From NCBI RefSeq assembly GCF_019042245.1, contig NZ_JAHQCX010000011.1, forward strand, positions 62,001 to 126,000: a stretch of DNA of 64,000 nt, given 5' to 3'. The DNA comes from Diplocloster modestus. Lineage in GTDB: Bacteria; Bacillota; Clostridia; Lachnospirales; Lachnospiraceae. Shown piece after piece: positions 25,203 through 34,814 of the stretch; position 1 is the first letter of the stretch, and every line of letters begins with the position of its first letter. Under the pieces are notes generated by a model. That model was not told the origin of the DNA. It saw only the letters and a program-made list of their open reading frames with translations, and searched no databases. A program made the position numbers and the translations under genes.

Positions 25203-26243
25203 ATGAAGGCGGTTGTATATAAAGGTAACGGCCGGGTGGCGCTGGAACAGCGGCCTGTGCCTGTGATTCAGAGCGAAGGGGATGCGGTCGTCAGGGTAAC
25301 CCTGACGACCATCTGTTCCAGTGATATCCATATTAAGCATGGAGCGGTTCCAAGAGCGGTGGAAAATACGATCCTGGGTCATGAGTTTGTCGGAGAGGTA
25401 GTACAGATAGGGAGGCTGGTGAGAAGGTTTCAGCCAGGAGACCGGGTGGCGGTAAATGTGGAAACCTTCTGTGGGGAGTGCTTTTACTGTAAGCGTGGGT
25501 ATGTGAATAACTGCACGGATCCTGACGGAGGCTGGGCACTGGGCTGCCGGATCGACGGCGGACAGGCGGAATATGTGCGCATCCCCCATGCGGATCACGG
25601 TCTGACCATGATACCGGAGGACGTGAGTGACGAGCAGGCATTATTTACCGGTGATATCCTCTCGACTGGGTACTGGGGCGCTAAACTGGCAGAGATCAAA
25701 CCGGCCGATACGGTGGCGGTTATCGGTGCCGGTCCTACAGGCCTGTGTACGTTAATGTGCGCCGGCTTATACGGACCATCTGCGGTCATATCCATCGATG
25801 TGGATGACAGCCGGCTTGATCTGGTGCGGCGGGAAGGGCTGGCAGACGTGACCCTGAATCCCAGGCATACAGATGTAAGGCAGAGAATCCTCGAACTGAC
25901 TGAGGGAAGAGGAGCGGATGCCGTGCTGGAGGCGGCGGGTTCGGAGGAAAGTTTCCAGACGGCCTGGCAGATCGCACGGCCCAACGCGGTAGTCTGCGTG
26001 ATCGCCATGTACGAGCAGGCCCAGGTACTGCCGCTGCCAGATATGTACGGGAAAAATCTGGTCTTTAAAACAGGGGGGGTGGATGCTTCCAACTGTGAAG
26101 AAATCATGCGTCTGATCGCCTGCGGGAAGCTGGATACCAGGTGCCTGATTACCCATCGGACGACTCTTGGCAATGCAATGGAGGCTTACCGAATATTTGA
26201 AAAGAAAGAGGATTCGGTGATAAAATGGGCAATCACGCCCTGA
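25203..26243 (+). CDS. Zinc-dependent medium-chain alcohol/polyol dehydrogenase
   Basis: 346 residues of the MDR family. Catalytic zinc ligands C38 and H60-E61 (GHEFVGEV), structural zinc cysteines C90, C93, C96, C104, and the NAD-binding VIGAGPTGLC motif are all present. Family members oxidise secondary alcohols or polyols such as sorbitol or threonine. It directly follows a LacI-type regulator. The substrate is not determined. Confidence 0.92.
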   Translation: MKAVVYKGNGRVALEQRPVPVIQSEGDAVVRVTLTTICSSDIHIKHGAVPRAVENTILGHEFVGEVVQIGRLVRRFQPGDRVAVNVETFCGECFYCKRGYVNNCTDPDGGWALGCRIDGGQAEYVRIPHADHGLTMIPEDVSDEQALFTGDILSTGYWGAKLAEIKPADTVAVIGAGPTGLCTLMCAGLYGPSAVISIDVDDSRLDLVRREGLADVTLNPRHTDVRQRILELTEGRGADAVLEAAGSEESFQTAWQIARPNAVVCVIAMYEQAQVLPLPDMYGKNLVFKTGGVDASNCEEIMRLIACGKLDTRCLITHRTTLGNAMEAYRIFEKKEDSVIKWAITP

Positions 26244-26247
26244 GTTA

Positions 26248-26256
26248 TGCTATAAT
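26248..26256 (+). promoter_or_regulatory. Extended -10 promoter of the DUF1266 lipoprotein
   Basis: TGCTATAAT lies 34 nt before the ATG at 26290, just after the alcohol dehydrogenase stop. Confidence 0.55.
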
Positions 26257-26289
26257 GGACGGTACAAAACCCAAAAAGGAGTTTAGACA

Positions 26290-27045
26290 ATGAAAAAGAA
26301 GATTCAAATTATGACCGTGGTTCTGTTAATCATGACCATAATAAGCGGCTGCGGAGCAAAAAAGCAGGAGGAACCGCTTCCGGATACAGTCCGGTGGATG
26401 AACGCGACCTACGCTATATTGACGAAGGCGAATAACGGGAATCTAAATGCGATCGGCGGCATGAATAAAGTGGTGGGCAGTAAGAAGCTGCTGCTGGCCT
26501 CTCTGGAAGAATGGTGGGATATCACCGACCGGGCGTCTGCGGATGAACAGCTGGACTGGCTGATCGGAGAGGGACACCGGGCCCAGTTTGCGTCAGATAT
26601 TGCCTATCTTCAGGAAAACGGCGTGATGGATCTGAGTGAGGAGGAGCAGAAAACGTTGATCGAAGACAGCTTCGAGGAAGCGGATCAGGCTTATGTGTAT
26701 TCCATTTTGGAAGCGTACGATACATATGGGGATCACGCAATAGACGCCTGGGATTATTGCAGGGCGAACCAATTGCTGGGACAGTTTTATATCGTAGATT
26801 TCTATACGAAAGAAGAAGCGCTGGATAAGTCCCTGGAAATATCTGAAATCCTTCAGGGCACCTATGATTCCTGGGAGGACATGGCAGAGAGCTACCTGTA
26901 TGGCTATCAGTACTGGCAGGAGGACGATATGGACGAAGAAGGATCTGCCAGCTACGAGAGGCGCATGGTTTACGAAAAGCTGCTGGAACAAAAAGATAAT
27001 CCTTACCAGATTGACTGGAATCTGAAGCTGGAAAAATCCTGGTGA
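26290..27045 (+). CDS. DUF1266-domain lipoprotein
   Basis: 251 residues. Signal peptide with lipobox IISGC (C21), then a DUF1266-like domain: WWDITDRASADEQLDWLIGEGHR, AWDYCRANQLLGQFY and TKEEALDKSLEISEILQ with DSWEDMAESYLYG. The family is widespread and of unknown role; membrane-anchored forms face outside. AAAAAGGAG precedes the start and a terminator follows. Confidence 0.82.
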   Translation: MKKKIQIMTVVLLIMTIISGCGAKKQEEPLPDTVRWMNATYAILTKANNGNLNAIGGMNKVVGSKKLLLASLEEWWDITDRASADEQLDWLIGEGHRAQFASDIAYLQENGVMDLSEEEQKTLIEDSFEEADQAYVYSILEAYDTYGDHAIDAWDYCRANQLLGQFYIVDFYTKEEALDKSLEISEILQGTYDSWEDMAESYLYGYQYWQEDDMDEEGSASYERRMVYEKLLEQKDNPYQIDWNLKLEKSW

Positions 27046-27076
27046 GGCAGGCTGATGGAAGGAAAAATGTTTGCAG

Positions 27077-27100
27077 GGCCCTATAGCAGGGCCTTTTTTT
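27077..27100 (+). terminator. Rho-independent terminator
   Basis: GGCCC/GGGCC stem (27077-27081/27089-27093) followed by seven T residues, 30 nt after the DUF1266 gene. Confidence 0.85.
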
Positions 27101-27342
27101 ATTTCACAGGAAGCTGATCCTATGAAATAAAAAACGCTCCGCGGGATCGCACAGCGGCGGAAAGGAAGATGCCGCTTACGCGGCCCGCCGCAGGCGGAGA
27201 GTTTCGCAAGCGAAACTCTTTTTCATTCTGTAGGGTGCGCCCAGCAAAGGGCTTGAAGTCCGGGGGGGTATCATGAATTGCCTTCTTCCGCCATTCTGCG
27301 ATATAACCGTAATATAGTGCAATAAAAAAGTATCGAAGAACA
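27101..27342. other. Non-coding stretch with two hairpins
   Basis: No gene is seen. An ATTTCA-AGGA/TCCT-TGAAAT hairpin directly follows the previous terminator. A perfect 10-bp stem AGAGTTTCGC/GCGAAACTCT at 27198-27219 is followed by TTTTT and would end any plus-strand transcript before the yesM promoter. Confidence 0.6.
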
Positions 27343-27371
27343 TTGAACCCGTATCTGGCAGCCTATATAAT
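27343..27371 (+). promoter_or_regulatory. Promoter of the yesM-yesN-GH31 operon
   Basis: TTGAAC (27343-27348) and TATAAT (27366-27371) with a 17-nt spacer, 20 nt before the start of the kinase gene. Confidence 0.65.
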
Positions 27372-27390
27372 AACATTGGGGGGATAAGCC

Positions 27391-29166
27391 ATGAAGATAT
27401 CATTAAGAAAGCAGATAGTAATCAGCTTTTCCGTAGCCTTTATGATTATCATCGCGCTGTTTGGAGGCGGGCTGTACAGCTATAACAGCTATCACTATCC
27501 CAGACAAAGCTATGAATACTGCAGGAAAATCGTTACGGCTAATATTACTTTGATAGACAATTATTTTGCACAGATTAAAAACATATCCGGTATTGTTGCG
27601 GGAGATGCTGATATTAATCAGGCAGTTAGCTTCCGTAATAAGACGGAAGAGGTGGATTACTCCATAGAGCTGTACAACCAGAGGCGGGTCGCATCAAAAA
27701 TCAAGCAGCTGGCCGCCCTTTCCGATATTACCAATGCGGTTATTATCGGCAGGGACGGACAGTACCTCTATTATTACGGCACCTCTCCGGTAAGGGGCTA
27801 TAATTTCCATGACCAGATATGGTATCAGGAGGTTACTAAGGACAGCGTAAGACAGGCTTCCTTCACGAACTTTCACGGTACGGAGTATCTGCTGAATGCC
27901 CCGGCAGACCGTACCGTATCCATTGCCACGCCCATCAGGGATGCTAACCAGTATATTATGAAGGAGCCTTCTTATCTTCTCTGCGATTTTCGTCTGGAGC
28001 CAATTATTGCGGATAAGGATCAGGACTCCGATACCTGGATAGCGGTATATGACGGCTCTGCACCGGTCTATTTTCCAGAGGAGTGCGGGCTTTCAGAGGT
28101 ACAGAAGGAAGAGTTAAGTCAGCTTTTATCAGGAGAAGACACATCCTTTACGGTGAACAAGAGCTCCGGCAATCCGGTTTCCTACCTGGTGGCAAGAGAA
28201 CAGTCAGCCATCTCCGGATGGAGTATTCTGGGAATCATGCCCATGACACAACTGGAAGAAATCCAGAGGACGAACGGTATGTTTGTCATCGCCATGGTAC
28301 TGTTTGCGTGCGTCGTGATATTTCTGACTGCTAACAAGATCTCAAAATCTCTTTTGGGACCGGTGAACCATCTGATTGGAAGTTTAAACCTGATTGCAGA
28401 GGGGAAGAAGGATGTGGCGCTTCTACCGACCAGAAGTATGGAGATAGACAGGATTTCGGAGACCGTTGGCAACATGCTGGAGAAAATCGATCTGCTTACG
28501 GGAACACTCCTTATGGAACAGAAACGGCTGTCCGAGGAACAGTTAAAGGCGCTTCAGCATCAGATTAACCCTCATTTCCTGAACAATGTGCTCCAGACGA
28601 TCAAAGCGATGGCGGTCTGTGAGAACACGGATTCCATTTCAAAAATAAGCACATTGCTGGGGAAGCTTTTGACCTACTCTGTGTATAATCCTTATGACCT
28701 GGTACCCCTTTATGACGAGCTGGCCTATACGGAGAACTATATCGCCCTCCAGAACATCAGATGGGAAGAAAAGATCCAGTATTCTGCGGACTGTTCAGGG
28801 GATTCCCGGATGCTCTTAGTCCCCAAGCTGATGATTCAGCCTATCGTAGAAAATGCCATAGAACATGGATTTGACCGCCGCGGGGGAGGACGCATCGTCA
28901 TCAGTGCGCAAGAGGAGGAGTTTGAATACCATATTGCGGTGACCAACAGCGGGTGCGCCATAGACTCAGAGCAGGTGGAAAAGCTGAATGAGTACCTTGA
29001 AAAAGGGGATACCTACGCAAAAGATAAGAGCATTGGACTTTTAAATGTCTCCCGGAGACTGAAGAGTTGCTTTGGGCCCAGGGCAGGAATCAGGCTGTTT
29101 TCGCGGGAGGGTATGAATACCAGCGTGATCATTATTATTCCGAAGGAGGTAGAGCAGGATGCGTAA
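27391..29166 (+). CDS. YesM-like sensor histidine kinase
   Basis: 591 residues: membrane helix at about 8-30, a large extracellular sensor (dCache-like, to about 300), a second helix and HAMP region, and a His_kinase domain with LQHQINPHFLNN, where H395 is the probable phospho-acceptor. The ATPase part has QPIVENAIEHGF and SIGLLNVSRRL. These kinases sense extracellular sugars with the help of binding proteins. The gene overlaps the response regulator by 8 nt and lies upstream of a glycosidase and a sugar ABC transporter, its expected targets. Confidence 0.92.
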   Translation: MKISLRKQIVISFSVAFMIIIALFGGGLYSYNSYHYPRQSYEYCRKIVTANITLIDNYFAQIKNISGIVAGDADINQAVSFRNKTEEVDYSIELYNQRRVASKIKQLAALSDITNAVIIGRDGQYLYYYGTSPVRGYNFHDQIWYQEVTKDSVRQASFTNFHGTEYLLNAPADRTVSIATPIRDANQYIMKEPSYLLCDFRLEPIIADKDQDSDTWIAVYDGSAPVYFPEECGLSEVQKEELSQLLSGEDTSFTVNKSSGNPVSYLVAREQSAISGWSILGIMPMTQLEEIQRTNGMFVIAMVLFACVVIFLTANKISKSLLGPVNHLIGSLNLIAEGKKDVALLPTRSMEIDRISETVGNMLEKIDLLTGTLLMEQKRLSEEQLKALQHQINPHFLNNVLQTIKAMAVCENTDSISKISTLLGKLLTYSVYNPYDLVPLYDELAYTENYIALQNIRWEEKIQYSADCSGDSRMLLVPKLMIQPIVENAIEHGFDRRGGGRIVISAQEEEFEYHIAVTNSGCAIDSEQVEKLNEYLEKGDTYAKDKSIGLLNVSRRLKSCFGPRAGIRLFSREGMNTSVIIIIPKEVEQDA

Positions 29167-30760
29167 GGCGCTGATTGTAGATGATGAGATGTTATCTGTG
29201 CGTATGGTGAGCCGGATTATTGACTGGGAGAAATATGGAGTCAGGATATGTGCCGCCGCGGAGGATGGAATGGATGCGCTGGAGCAGTTTGAAATTCACC
29301 GTCCCGACCTTATACTGACAGATATACGGATGCCCCGGATGGATGGATTGGAATTTATACAGAAGGTAAAGGAAAAAAAGCCGGAAACAGAATTTATCCT
29401 GATCAGCGGATATGCTGATTTCAGTTATGTCAAAAGAGCCATGGAGATGGGCTGTTCCCATTATATACTAAAACCGGTGGATGAAGCCGAGCTGGAGACG
29501 GCGGTCCGGTTTCTGATAGATAAAATGGATAAAAAAGAACGGCAGGAAGAGATATTGGAAGAAAACCAGCGGATCAAGGTCAGGAGACAGCTGAGCCGCT
29601 TTATGCGCACTGGTGGCAGCCAGGCTGAGGCCCTTCGCCTGATGGAACAGATTCCGGAGGAATTTTCCGTATACCGTTTGGCAGGTATCATGATAGAGGA
29701 AAATTCTATCAATGATTATGTGGAACTTGATTCCCGCCTGACTGTCGGAATGGAAGTGCTGGAAAACCGGCTGGAAGAAGATCTGAACCGAAAACGGCGG
29801 TGTATGCTGCTGGACTATGAGGAAGGCTGCTGGACCGCCATGATCTCGGCATACGCGGATGAGGAAGAACCTTCTGAGGTATGGGCTAAGGAAATTTGCA
29901 GTTACTTCCGGGCTGAATATGAGATGGCAGTGCGGGTCTGCTTTACGCTGCCCTACGATAATACCTCCCATCTACCCGCCGCTTTTATGAAGCTCTCCAA
30001 TCTGGAGCGTTTCAGCTTCTACGTGGGAGAGACACCGGTACTGGGCTATGGCTATAACTGCGAGGAAAATGAATTTGACCAGCTGGATATTTTGGATCGC
30101 ACAAAGGTTATCGCCCAGGCCCTTTCCGGCCGGGATTTTGCCGCCGCGAAAAAGATTCTTGCGGAAGTGCTTGGGCTGTCGGTTCATTTGAATCCGACCA
30201 ACCTACATCTGGTCTATGAATTTTGTTATAACGTAATATGCGGCATCAGGGAGCAGTTTACCCGGGAGGAGCGGCTGGAGATGAGGGACCTTCCTTTGAT
30301 GAAAATGAGCTATCGCGATGTGTCGGAGCTGTCCACGGTGTATGAGCTGGGGCAGTTTATGGAAAAGGCCATGGAATGCCTGGCGGGAGAAGCGTCGGAA
30401 TGCCGGTCTGCATACGGCTGCCTGGTGCAGGAGGGCATCGGTTACCTGGAACAGCATTTTGACAGCAATATATCGTTAGACAGCATGTGCGCTGTATTGT
30501 CAGTAAGCAAAAATTATTTCTGTTATTTATTCAAGCGGGAAACAGGGGAAAATATATGGTCGTGTCTGACGCAAATCCGCTTAAAACAATCAAAGAAGCT
30601 GCTTCTCACAACGGACTATAAGAGCTATGAGATTGCTTATATGGTGGGATACGATAATCCCAGCTATTTTTCCCGTTTATTTAAAAAATGTACGGGGTAC
30701 ACGCCCAATGAATACAGGGCGGTCCGCACAAGAGAAGCGCATGGGGGAGAAAAAAGATGA
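29159..30760 (+). CDS. YesN-like response regulator with AraC-type DNA-binding domain
   Basis: 533 residues: N-terminal receiver with D55 in LTDIRMPRMDG and K in ILKPVDE, a middle helical region, and a C-terminal AraC double HTH (ISLDSMCAVLSVSKNYFCYL, YKSYEIAYMVGYDNPSYFSR). It should activate the downstream carbohydrate genes when phosphorylated by YesM. The GH31 gene starts in an ATGA overlap with its stop (30757-30760). Confidence 0.93.
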   Translation: MRKALIVDDEMLSVRMVSRIIDWEKYGVRICAAAEDGMDALEQFEIHRPDLILTDIRMPRMDGLEFIQKVKEKKPETEFILISGYADFSYVKRAMEMGCSHYILKPVDEAELETAVRFLIDKMDKKERQEEILEENQRIKVRRQLSRFMRTGGSQAEALRLMEQIPEEFSVYRLAGIMIEENSINDYVELDSRLTVGMEVLENRLEEDLNRKRRCMLLDYEEGCWTAMISAYADEEEPSEVWAKEICSYFRAEYEMAVRVCFTLPYDNTSHLPAAFMKLSNLERFSFYVGETPVLGYGYNCEENEFDQLDILDRTKVIAQALSGRDFAAAKKILAEVLGLSVHLNPTNLHLVYEFCYNVICGIREQFTREERLEMRDLPLMKMSYRDVSELSTVYELGQFMEKAMECLAGEASECRSAYGCLVQEGIGYLEQHFDSNISLDSMCAVLSVSKNYFCYLFKRETGENIWSCLTQIRLKQSKKLLLTTDYKSYEIAYMVGYDNPSYFSRLFKKCTGYTPNEYRAVRTREAHGGEKR

Positions 30761-32265
30761 AGATTCATTGGATTCAGGGAGAGTACTGGTACGGAGGAGC
30801 GGCCTGCGACGGTATAAGACAGCCGGTGGGACAGGGGGATATCCGGGAGATCAATCTGGAGCCCAATTCCACGCCCAATCAGGCAATGCCGTTCTTCCTG
30901 TCCTCCAAGGGGCGGTATCTCTGGGGGCGGGGAGGGTTTTCCGTCAGGTTTGACAGGGAGGGAATCACCTGTCCCGATGATGCAAAACTTGGGAAGGGAT
31001 TTGGCACACTGCGCGGGGCTTATCTGGCGGGTATGAAGAGGCACTTCCCCTTTCATCCGTTTCGGCTGTCGGAACGCCTGTTTGACGCACCTGTTTACAA
31101 CACCTGGATAGAGCTTACGTTTTATCAGTCGCAGCAGGCGGTGCTGGATTATGCACGGGGGATTGTGGGGCACGGTATGGAGCCCGGAGTTCTGATGATT
31201 GATGATGGATGGAGCGAATGCTATGGAGACTGGCGGTTCCACAGCGGCAGGTTCCCCGACCCGGCCGGGATGGTAAAAGAACTGAAGGCTATGGGATTCT
31301 CTGTGATGATCTGGGTGTGCCCTTTCGTGACGCCGGATTCCATAGCCTGGCGGGATGCCGGGGAAAGGGGAATCCTGGCGGCGGGGCCCGATGGGGAGCC
31401 GTACCTTTCCCGGTGGTGGAACGGATATTCCGGGGTACTGGACTTCTCCAGGAAGGAAGCGGTTTCCTGGTTTGACAGACAGATGATGCGGCTTCAGGAA
31501 ACAGGCGTGGATGGCTTCAAGTTCGACGCGGGGGACAGTATTTACTATCCCCGGGAAGGCTGCGGCAGAAATGAACAGTCACGCCTGTGGGCCCAATACG
31601 GTGAAAGGTACAGCTTTAACGAATACCGTGCGTCCTGGAAGGCGGGGGGCTATTCTCTGATGCAGCGGCTTTGCGATAAGGAGCATTCCTGGGGTGAGAA
31701 AGGAATCGGTGCGCTGATTCCCGACACATTGGTTCAGGGGCTGACCGGACATCCGTATTGCTGCCCGGATCTGGTGGGCGGCGGTGAGTATCTGAATTTT
31801 GCAAAAGAAAAGGAGGCCGGGCTGGACCAGGAGCTATTCTTATGCCACAGTGAAACCGCATGTATGATGCCGGTAATCCAGTTTTCCGCCGCTCCCTGGA
31901 GAATTCTGGACGAAGAGCGGTTTAAGCGGCTGAAGGAACAACTGGATATCAGAAAAGCCTATGGAAAAGAGCGGGCGCAGGCGCTTTCGCAGGCGGCTGC
32001 AACAGGGGAACCGGTGATACGGCCTATGGAATATTCATTTCCGGGACAGGGGATGGAGACGGTTATGGATCAGTTTATGATGGGAGAACGGCTGTTAGTG
32101 GCTCCCTGTATTAAAAAAGGGGAGACGGGAAGACTTGCCGCACTGCCAAAGGGACGCTGGAAGTACGGCGGACACTGTATCGAAGGGGGCGGAAGCGTTT
32201 ATCTTAGCAGGGAGACGGCGGGCCCTATTATCCTGGAATATATGGAACCGGGATGCCGGCGGTAA
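30757..32265 (+). CDS. Glycoside hydrolase family 31 (alpha-glucosidase/alpha-xylosidase type)
   Basis: 502 residues with the GH31 barrel motifs MIDDGWSECYGDWRFHSGRF and VDGFKFDAGD, where D257 is the likely nucleophile. It is shorter than common GH31 enzymes (often above 650 residues), with a reduced N-terminal beta domain and a short C-terminal part. No signal peptide, so it acts on an imported oligosaccharide or glycoside. It is coupled to yesN and is upstream of the ABC genes. Linkage specificity (glucose, xylose or sulfoquinovose) cannot be told from what I see. Confidence 0.87.
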   Translation: MKIHWIQGEYWYGGAACDGIRQPVGQGDIREINLEPNSTPNQAMPFFLSSKGRYLWGRGGFSVRFDREGITCPDDAKLGKGFGTLRGAYLAGMKRHFPFHPFRLSERLFDAPVYNTWIELTFYQSQQAVLDYARGIVGHGMEPGVLMIDDGWSECYGDWRFHSGRFPDPAGMVKELKAMGFSVMIWVCPFVTPDSIAWRDAGERGILAAGPDGEPYLSRWWNGYSGVLDFSRKEAVSWFDRQMMRLQETGVDGFKFDAGDSIYYPREGCGRNEQSRLWAQYGERYSFNEYRASWKAGGYSLMQRLCDKEHSWGEKGIGALIPDTLVQGLTGHPYCCPDLVGGGEYLNFAKEKEAGLDQELFLCHSETACMMPVIQFSAAPWRILDEERFKRLKEQLDIRKAYGKERAQALSQAAATGEPVIRPMEYSFPGQGMETVMDQFMMGERLLVAPCIKKGETGRLAALPKGRWKYGGHCIEGGGSVYLSRETAGPIILEYMEPGCRR

Positions 32266-32311
32266 CCGAAAGCATAATATAGTGACAGGAATGCGGAATC
32301 CAGTTACTTTT

Positions 32312-32336
32312 CTCCTGCAGGAGATTTCTCTATAAT
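32312..32336 (+). promoter_or_regulatory. Internal promoter of the ABC transporter genes, with palindrome
   Basis: TATAAT at 32331-32336 is preceded by the perfect palindrome CTCCTGCAGGAG (32312-32323) where a -35 box would be expected. No good -35 is present, which fits an activator-dependent promoter, possibly for YesN. Confidence 0.45.
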
Positions 32337-32390
32337 AAGGGTATCACATGGCAGCAAGGAATAAAGGCCAGAAAACAGGAGGGAATTGTT

Positions 32391-33743
32391 ATGAAGAGAA
32401 AAAACGTTATAGCCCTGATACTCACGGGGGTCATGATGGCTTCGGCACTGACCGGTTGCCAGAAAACGGCTGGCGAAGTGCCTGAAACGGCGAAAACAGA
32501 GGCCGGGCAGGAAGAAGCCGGGGCCGGCTCACAGGAGGATGATAAGGAGGATGAGGCACAGAGCCAGAGCGCGGGGGAGCCGGTGGAAATCCGGCTGATG
32601 GCTTACAATGCGGAGGCCACCCGGGCTACATATCTCACTTTGTTAAAGGAGAAGTTTCCGGATATTAAGATTAACTTTGAATTCGTGGCCCTGGATAATT
32701 TCAACAACGTGCTCAATTCCCAGCTTCAGGCGGGGCAGGGGCCGGACATCATCGAGGTGGGCGGTGAGACAAGGCTTCTGGCCAATGCCGGTTACTTAAT
32801 GGATCTGACGGATCAGTCCTTTACCGGAAAATATGCCCAGGCAGGCCTGACACCCTATTCCGTGGACGGAAAAGTTTATGCGACACCGCTTCAAAGCTGG
32901 TATGAGGGAATATTCTATAACAAGGCTCTTTTCCGGGACAATGGTATCGAAGTTCCGAAAACCCTGGATGAGTTCATCCGGATCCATAAAGATTTAAGCG
33001 CCAAGGGAATTAAGCCTCAGACCATGGGAGCACAGTCCTGGGAGCCCATGATGAAGCAGAGCATTGGCGTGGTAAACAATGAATTCTATTCGGATCCGGA
33101 AAATAAGGATTTCGACAGTAAGTTCAATGCCGGCGAGGCAAAGCTGTCCGAGGCATGGCTTCCATATGTGGAACAATGGTCGAAGGTTATTACGCAAGGA
33201 TGTCTGACACAGGATATGCTGGGGTTAAGCTATGACCAGGCCCTGGATGAGTTTGCAACCGGGAAAGCGGCCATGTGGGAGAGCGGTCCCTGGGCAGTGG
33301 GGACGATCCAAGAGAAGAATCCGGAGATGGAGCTGGGAATGTTCCCGATACCGGGCCTGAAGGAAGGCCCCGGATGGCTGGTCGGCGGCCCGGGATCCGC
33401 TTTCGCAGTCAATAAGAAGACAGAGCACGCTGAAGAAGTGCTTAAGATCCTGGAATTTACAGCCACGGAAGAGGCGCAGCTGGCGCTGATTAAGGACAAT
33501 GCGGGAAGCTCCTTCTTAACCGGTGTGGACGTTGACCTGGGAGATATCTATACGGATTGCGAGGAAGCGTTTAAGGCAGGTAATGTCTATGCGCCGTGGA
33601 CTGCTTCCTGGATTGCAGGCAACCCGATTGTTGAGGGATATGGAAAGTCCCTTCAGGAAGTATTAGCGGGTACGAAGACGGTAAAAGAGGCGCTGGCGGA
33701 TGCGGATGAGATCAATGACACCATGCGGGAAACATTGAATTAA
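32391..33743 (+). CDS. Sugar ABC transporter substrate-binding lipoprotein
   Basis: 450 residues with signal peptide and lipobox LTGC (C23), an Ala/Glu-rich linker, and an extracellular solute-binding domain of the MalE/UgpB class (VEIRLMAYNAEATRATYLTL, GPDIIEVGGETRLLA, GKAAMWESGPWAVG). It binds an oligosaccharide for the two permeases downstream. ACAGGAGGG precedes the start. A terminator follows, so its transcript should be more abundant than that of the permeases. Confidence 0.93.
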   Translation: MKRKNVIALILTGVMMASALTGCQKTAGEVPETAKTEAGQEEAGAGSQEDDKEDEAQSQSAGEPVEIRLMAYNAEATRATYLTLLKEKFPDIKINFEFVALDNFNNVLNSQLQAGQGPDIIEVGGETRLLANAGYLMDLTDQSFTGKYAQAGLTPYSVDGKVYATPLQSWYEGIFYNKALFRDNGIEVPKTLDEFIRIHKDLSAKGIKPQTMGAQSWEPMMKQSIGVVNNEFYSDPENKDFDSKFNAGEAKLSEAWLPYVEQWSKVITQGCLTQDMLGLSYDQALDEFATGKAAMWESGPWAVGTIQEKNPEMELGMFPIPGLKEGPGWLVGGPGSAFAVNKKTEHAEEVLKILEFTATEEAQLALIKDNAGSSFLTGVDVDLGDIYTDCEEAFKAGNVYAPWTASWIAGNPIVEGYGKSLQEVLAGTKTVKEALADADEINDTMRETLN

Positions 33744-33829
33744 TTGGTTTAAAAGTACACAAACCGGGATAGTGTATTGGTGAGGATGGCGCATAAATTG
33801 GGAATAGCGCATAGTTGAAAAAAGTGCAA

Positions 33830-33862
33830 AAGGCTGCTGCAGAATGCTGCGGCAGCCTTTTT
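33830..33862 (+). terminator. Internal terminator between binding protein and permeases
   Basis: AAGGCTGC (33830-33837) pairs with GCAGCCTT (33852-33859), followed by TTTTT. Partial read-through would set the usual excess of binding protein over permease. Confidence 0.8.
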
Positions 33863-33932
33863 ATACCCCTCATAGAGCATGAGACTGCGGCAGGGACCAG
33901 AAGCCGCAGGCAGCAGGAAGGAAGAATGATAA

Positions 33933-34814
33933 ATGCGTTCTAATAGAAAAAATTTTGTGTTTTTATTCATGGCAATGCCGGCGTTTTTGGGGTTTGTGGT
34001 ATTTTTTCTGCTTCCCACCCTTATGAGCTTTGGCTACAGCGTGACCAATTGGTCCATATACATACCGGATTACCATTTTGTCGGGCTGGATAATTTCCGG
34101 AAGCTGTTTCAGGATACAAAAAATATGCATGCAATCTGGAATTCCGTCCGTTACGCCGCTGTGATTACTGTCGTCCAGAATTCTCTGGCCATTGTATTCG
34201 CGGTCCTGCTGAACCGGAAACTATTTATGGCGAATGTGGCTAAGTCGGTGTTCTTTTTCCCGGCGGTTTTGAGCATTCTGGTAGTCGGCTATCTGTTTCA
34301 GTATATTATGACCAGCGCGGATTACGGTCTTTTAAATCATATGATCCAGAGCTTTGGCGCAAAGCCGGTAAACTGGTTGGGAAATGAGAAGCTGGCCTTA
34401 TATTCGGTTCTGGCTACCCAGGTGTGGCAGTGGACCGGATGGAGTATGGTTATCTATATTGCAAATTTAAAATCCATCGACCCGGGTCTGTATGAGGCGG
34501 CCAGAATCGACGGAGCCGGGGGAGTCAGGCTGTTTTGCAAAATTACGCTGCCGCTTCTCTATCCGGCGGCGTCCTTTAATATCCTGATGAGTCTCATTGG
34601 CGGCATGAAGGTATTTGACGCAGTGTTCGCCATGACTAAGGGAGGTCCGGGGTATGCCTCAGAGACAATCATGACGACCATGATCAGAGAGGGCTTTAAC
34701 AGCGGCAGGAATGCGTACGCCTGTGCATTTGCCGTGCTGTTCTTTCTCATCGTATTTGCAATCACCAGGGTGGTTACCTATTTCTTAAACCGCTGGGAGG
34801 AGGGGATATCATGA
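33933..34814 (+). CDS. Sugar ABC transporter permease (MalF/UgpA-like)
   Basis: 293 residues, six membrane helices, and the EAA loop YEAARIDGAGGVRLFCKITLP that contacts the ATPase. It pairs with the next permease, which overlaps it by 4 nt. No ATPase gene is present; Firmicutes of this type use a shared MsmK-like ATPase. Confidence 0.93.
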   Translation: MRSNRKNFVFLFMAMPAFLGFVVFFLLPTLMSFGYSVTNWSIYIPDYHFVGLDNFRKLFQDTKNMHAIWNSVRYAAVITVVQNSLAIVFAVLLNRKLFMANVAKSVFFFPAVLSILVVGYLFQYIMTSADYGLLNHMIQSFGAKPVNWLGNEKLALYSVLATQVWQWTGWSMVIYIANLKSIDPGLYEAARIDGAGGVRLFCKITLPLLYPAASFNILMSLIGGMKVFDAVFAMTKGGPGYASETIMTTMIREGFNSGRNAYACAFAVLFFLIVFAITRVVTYFLNRWEEGIS

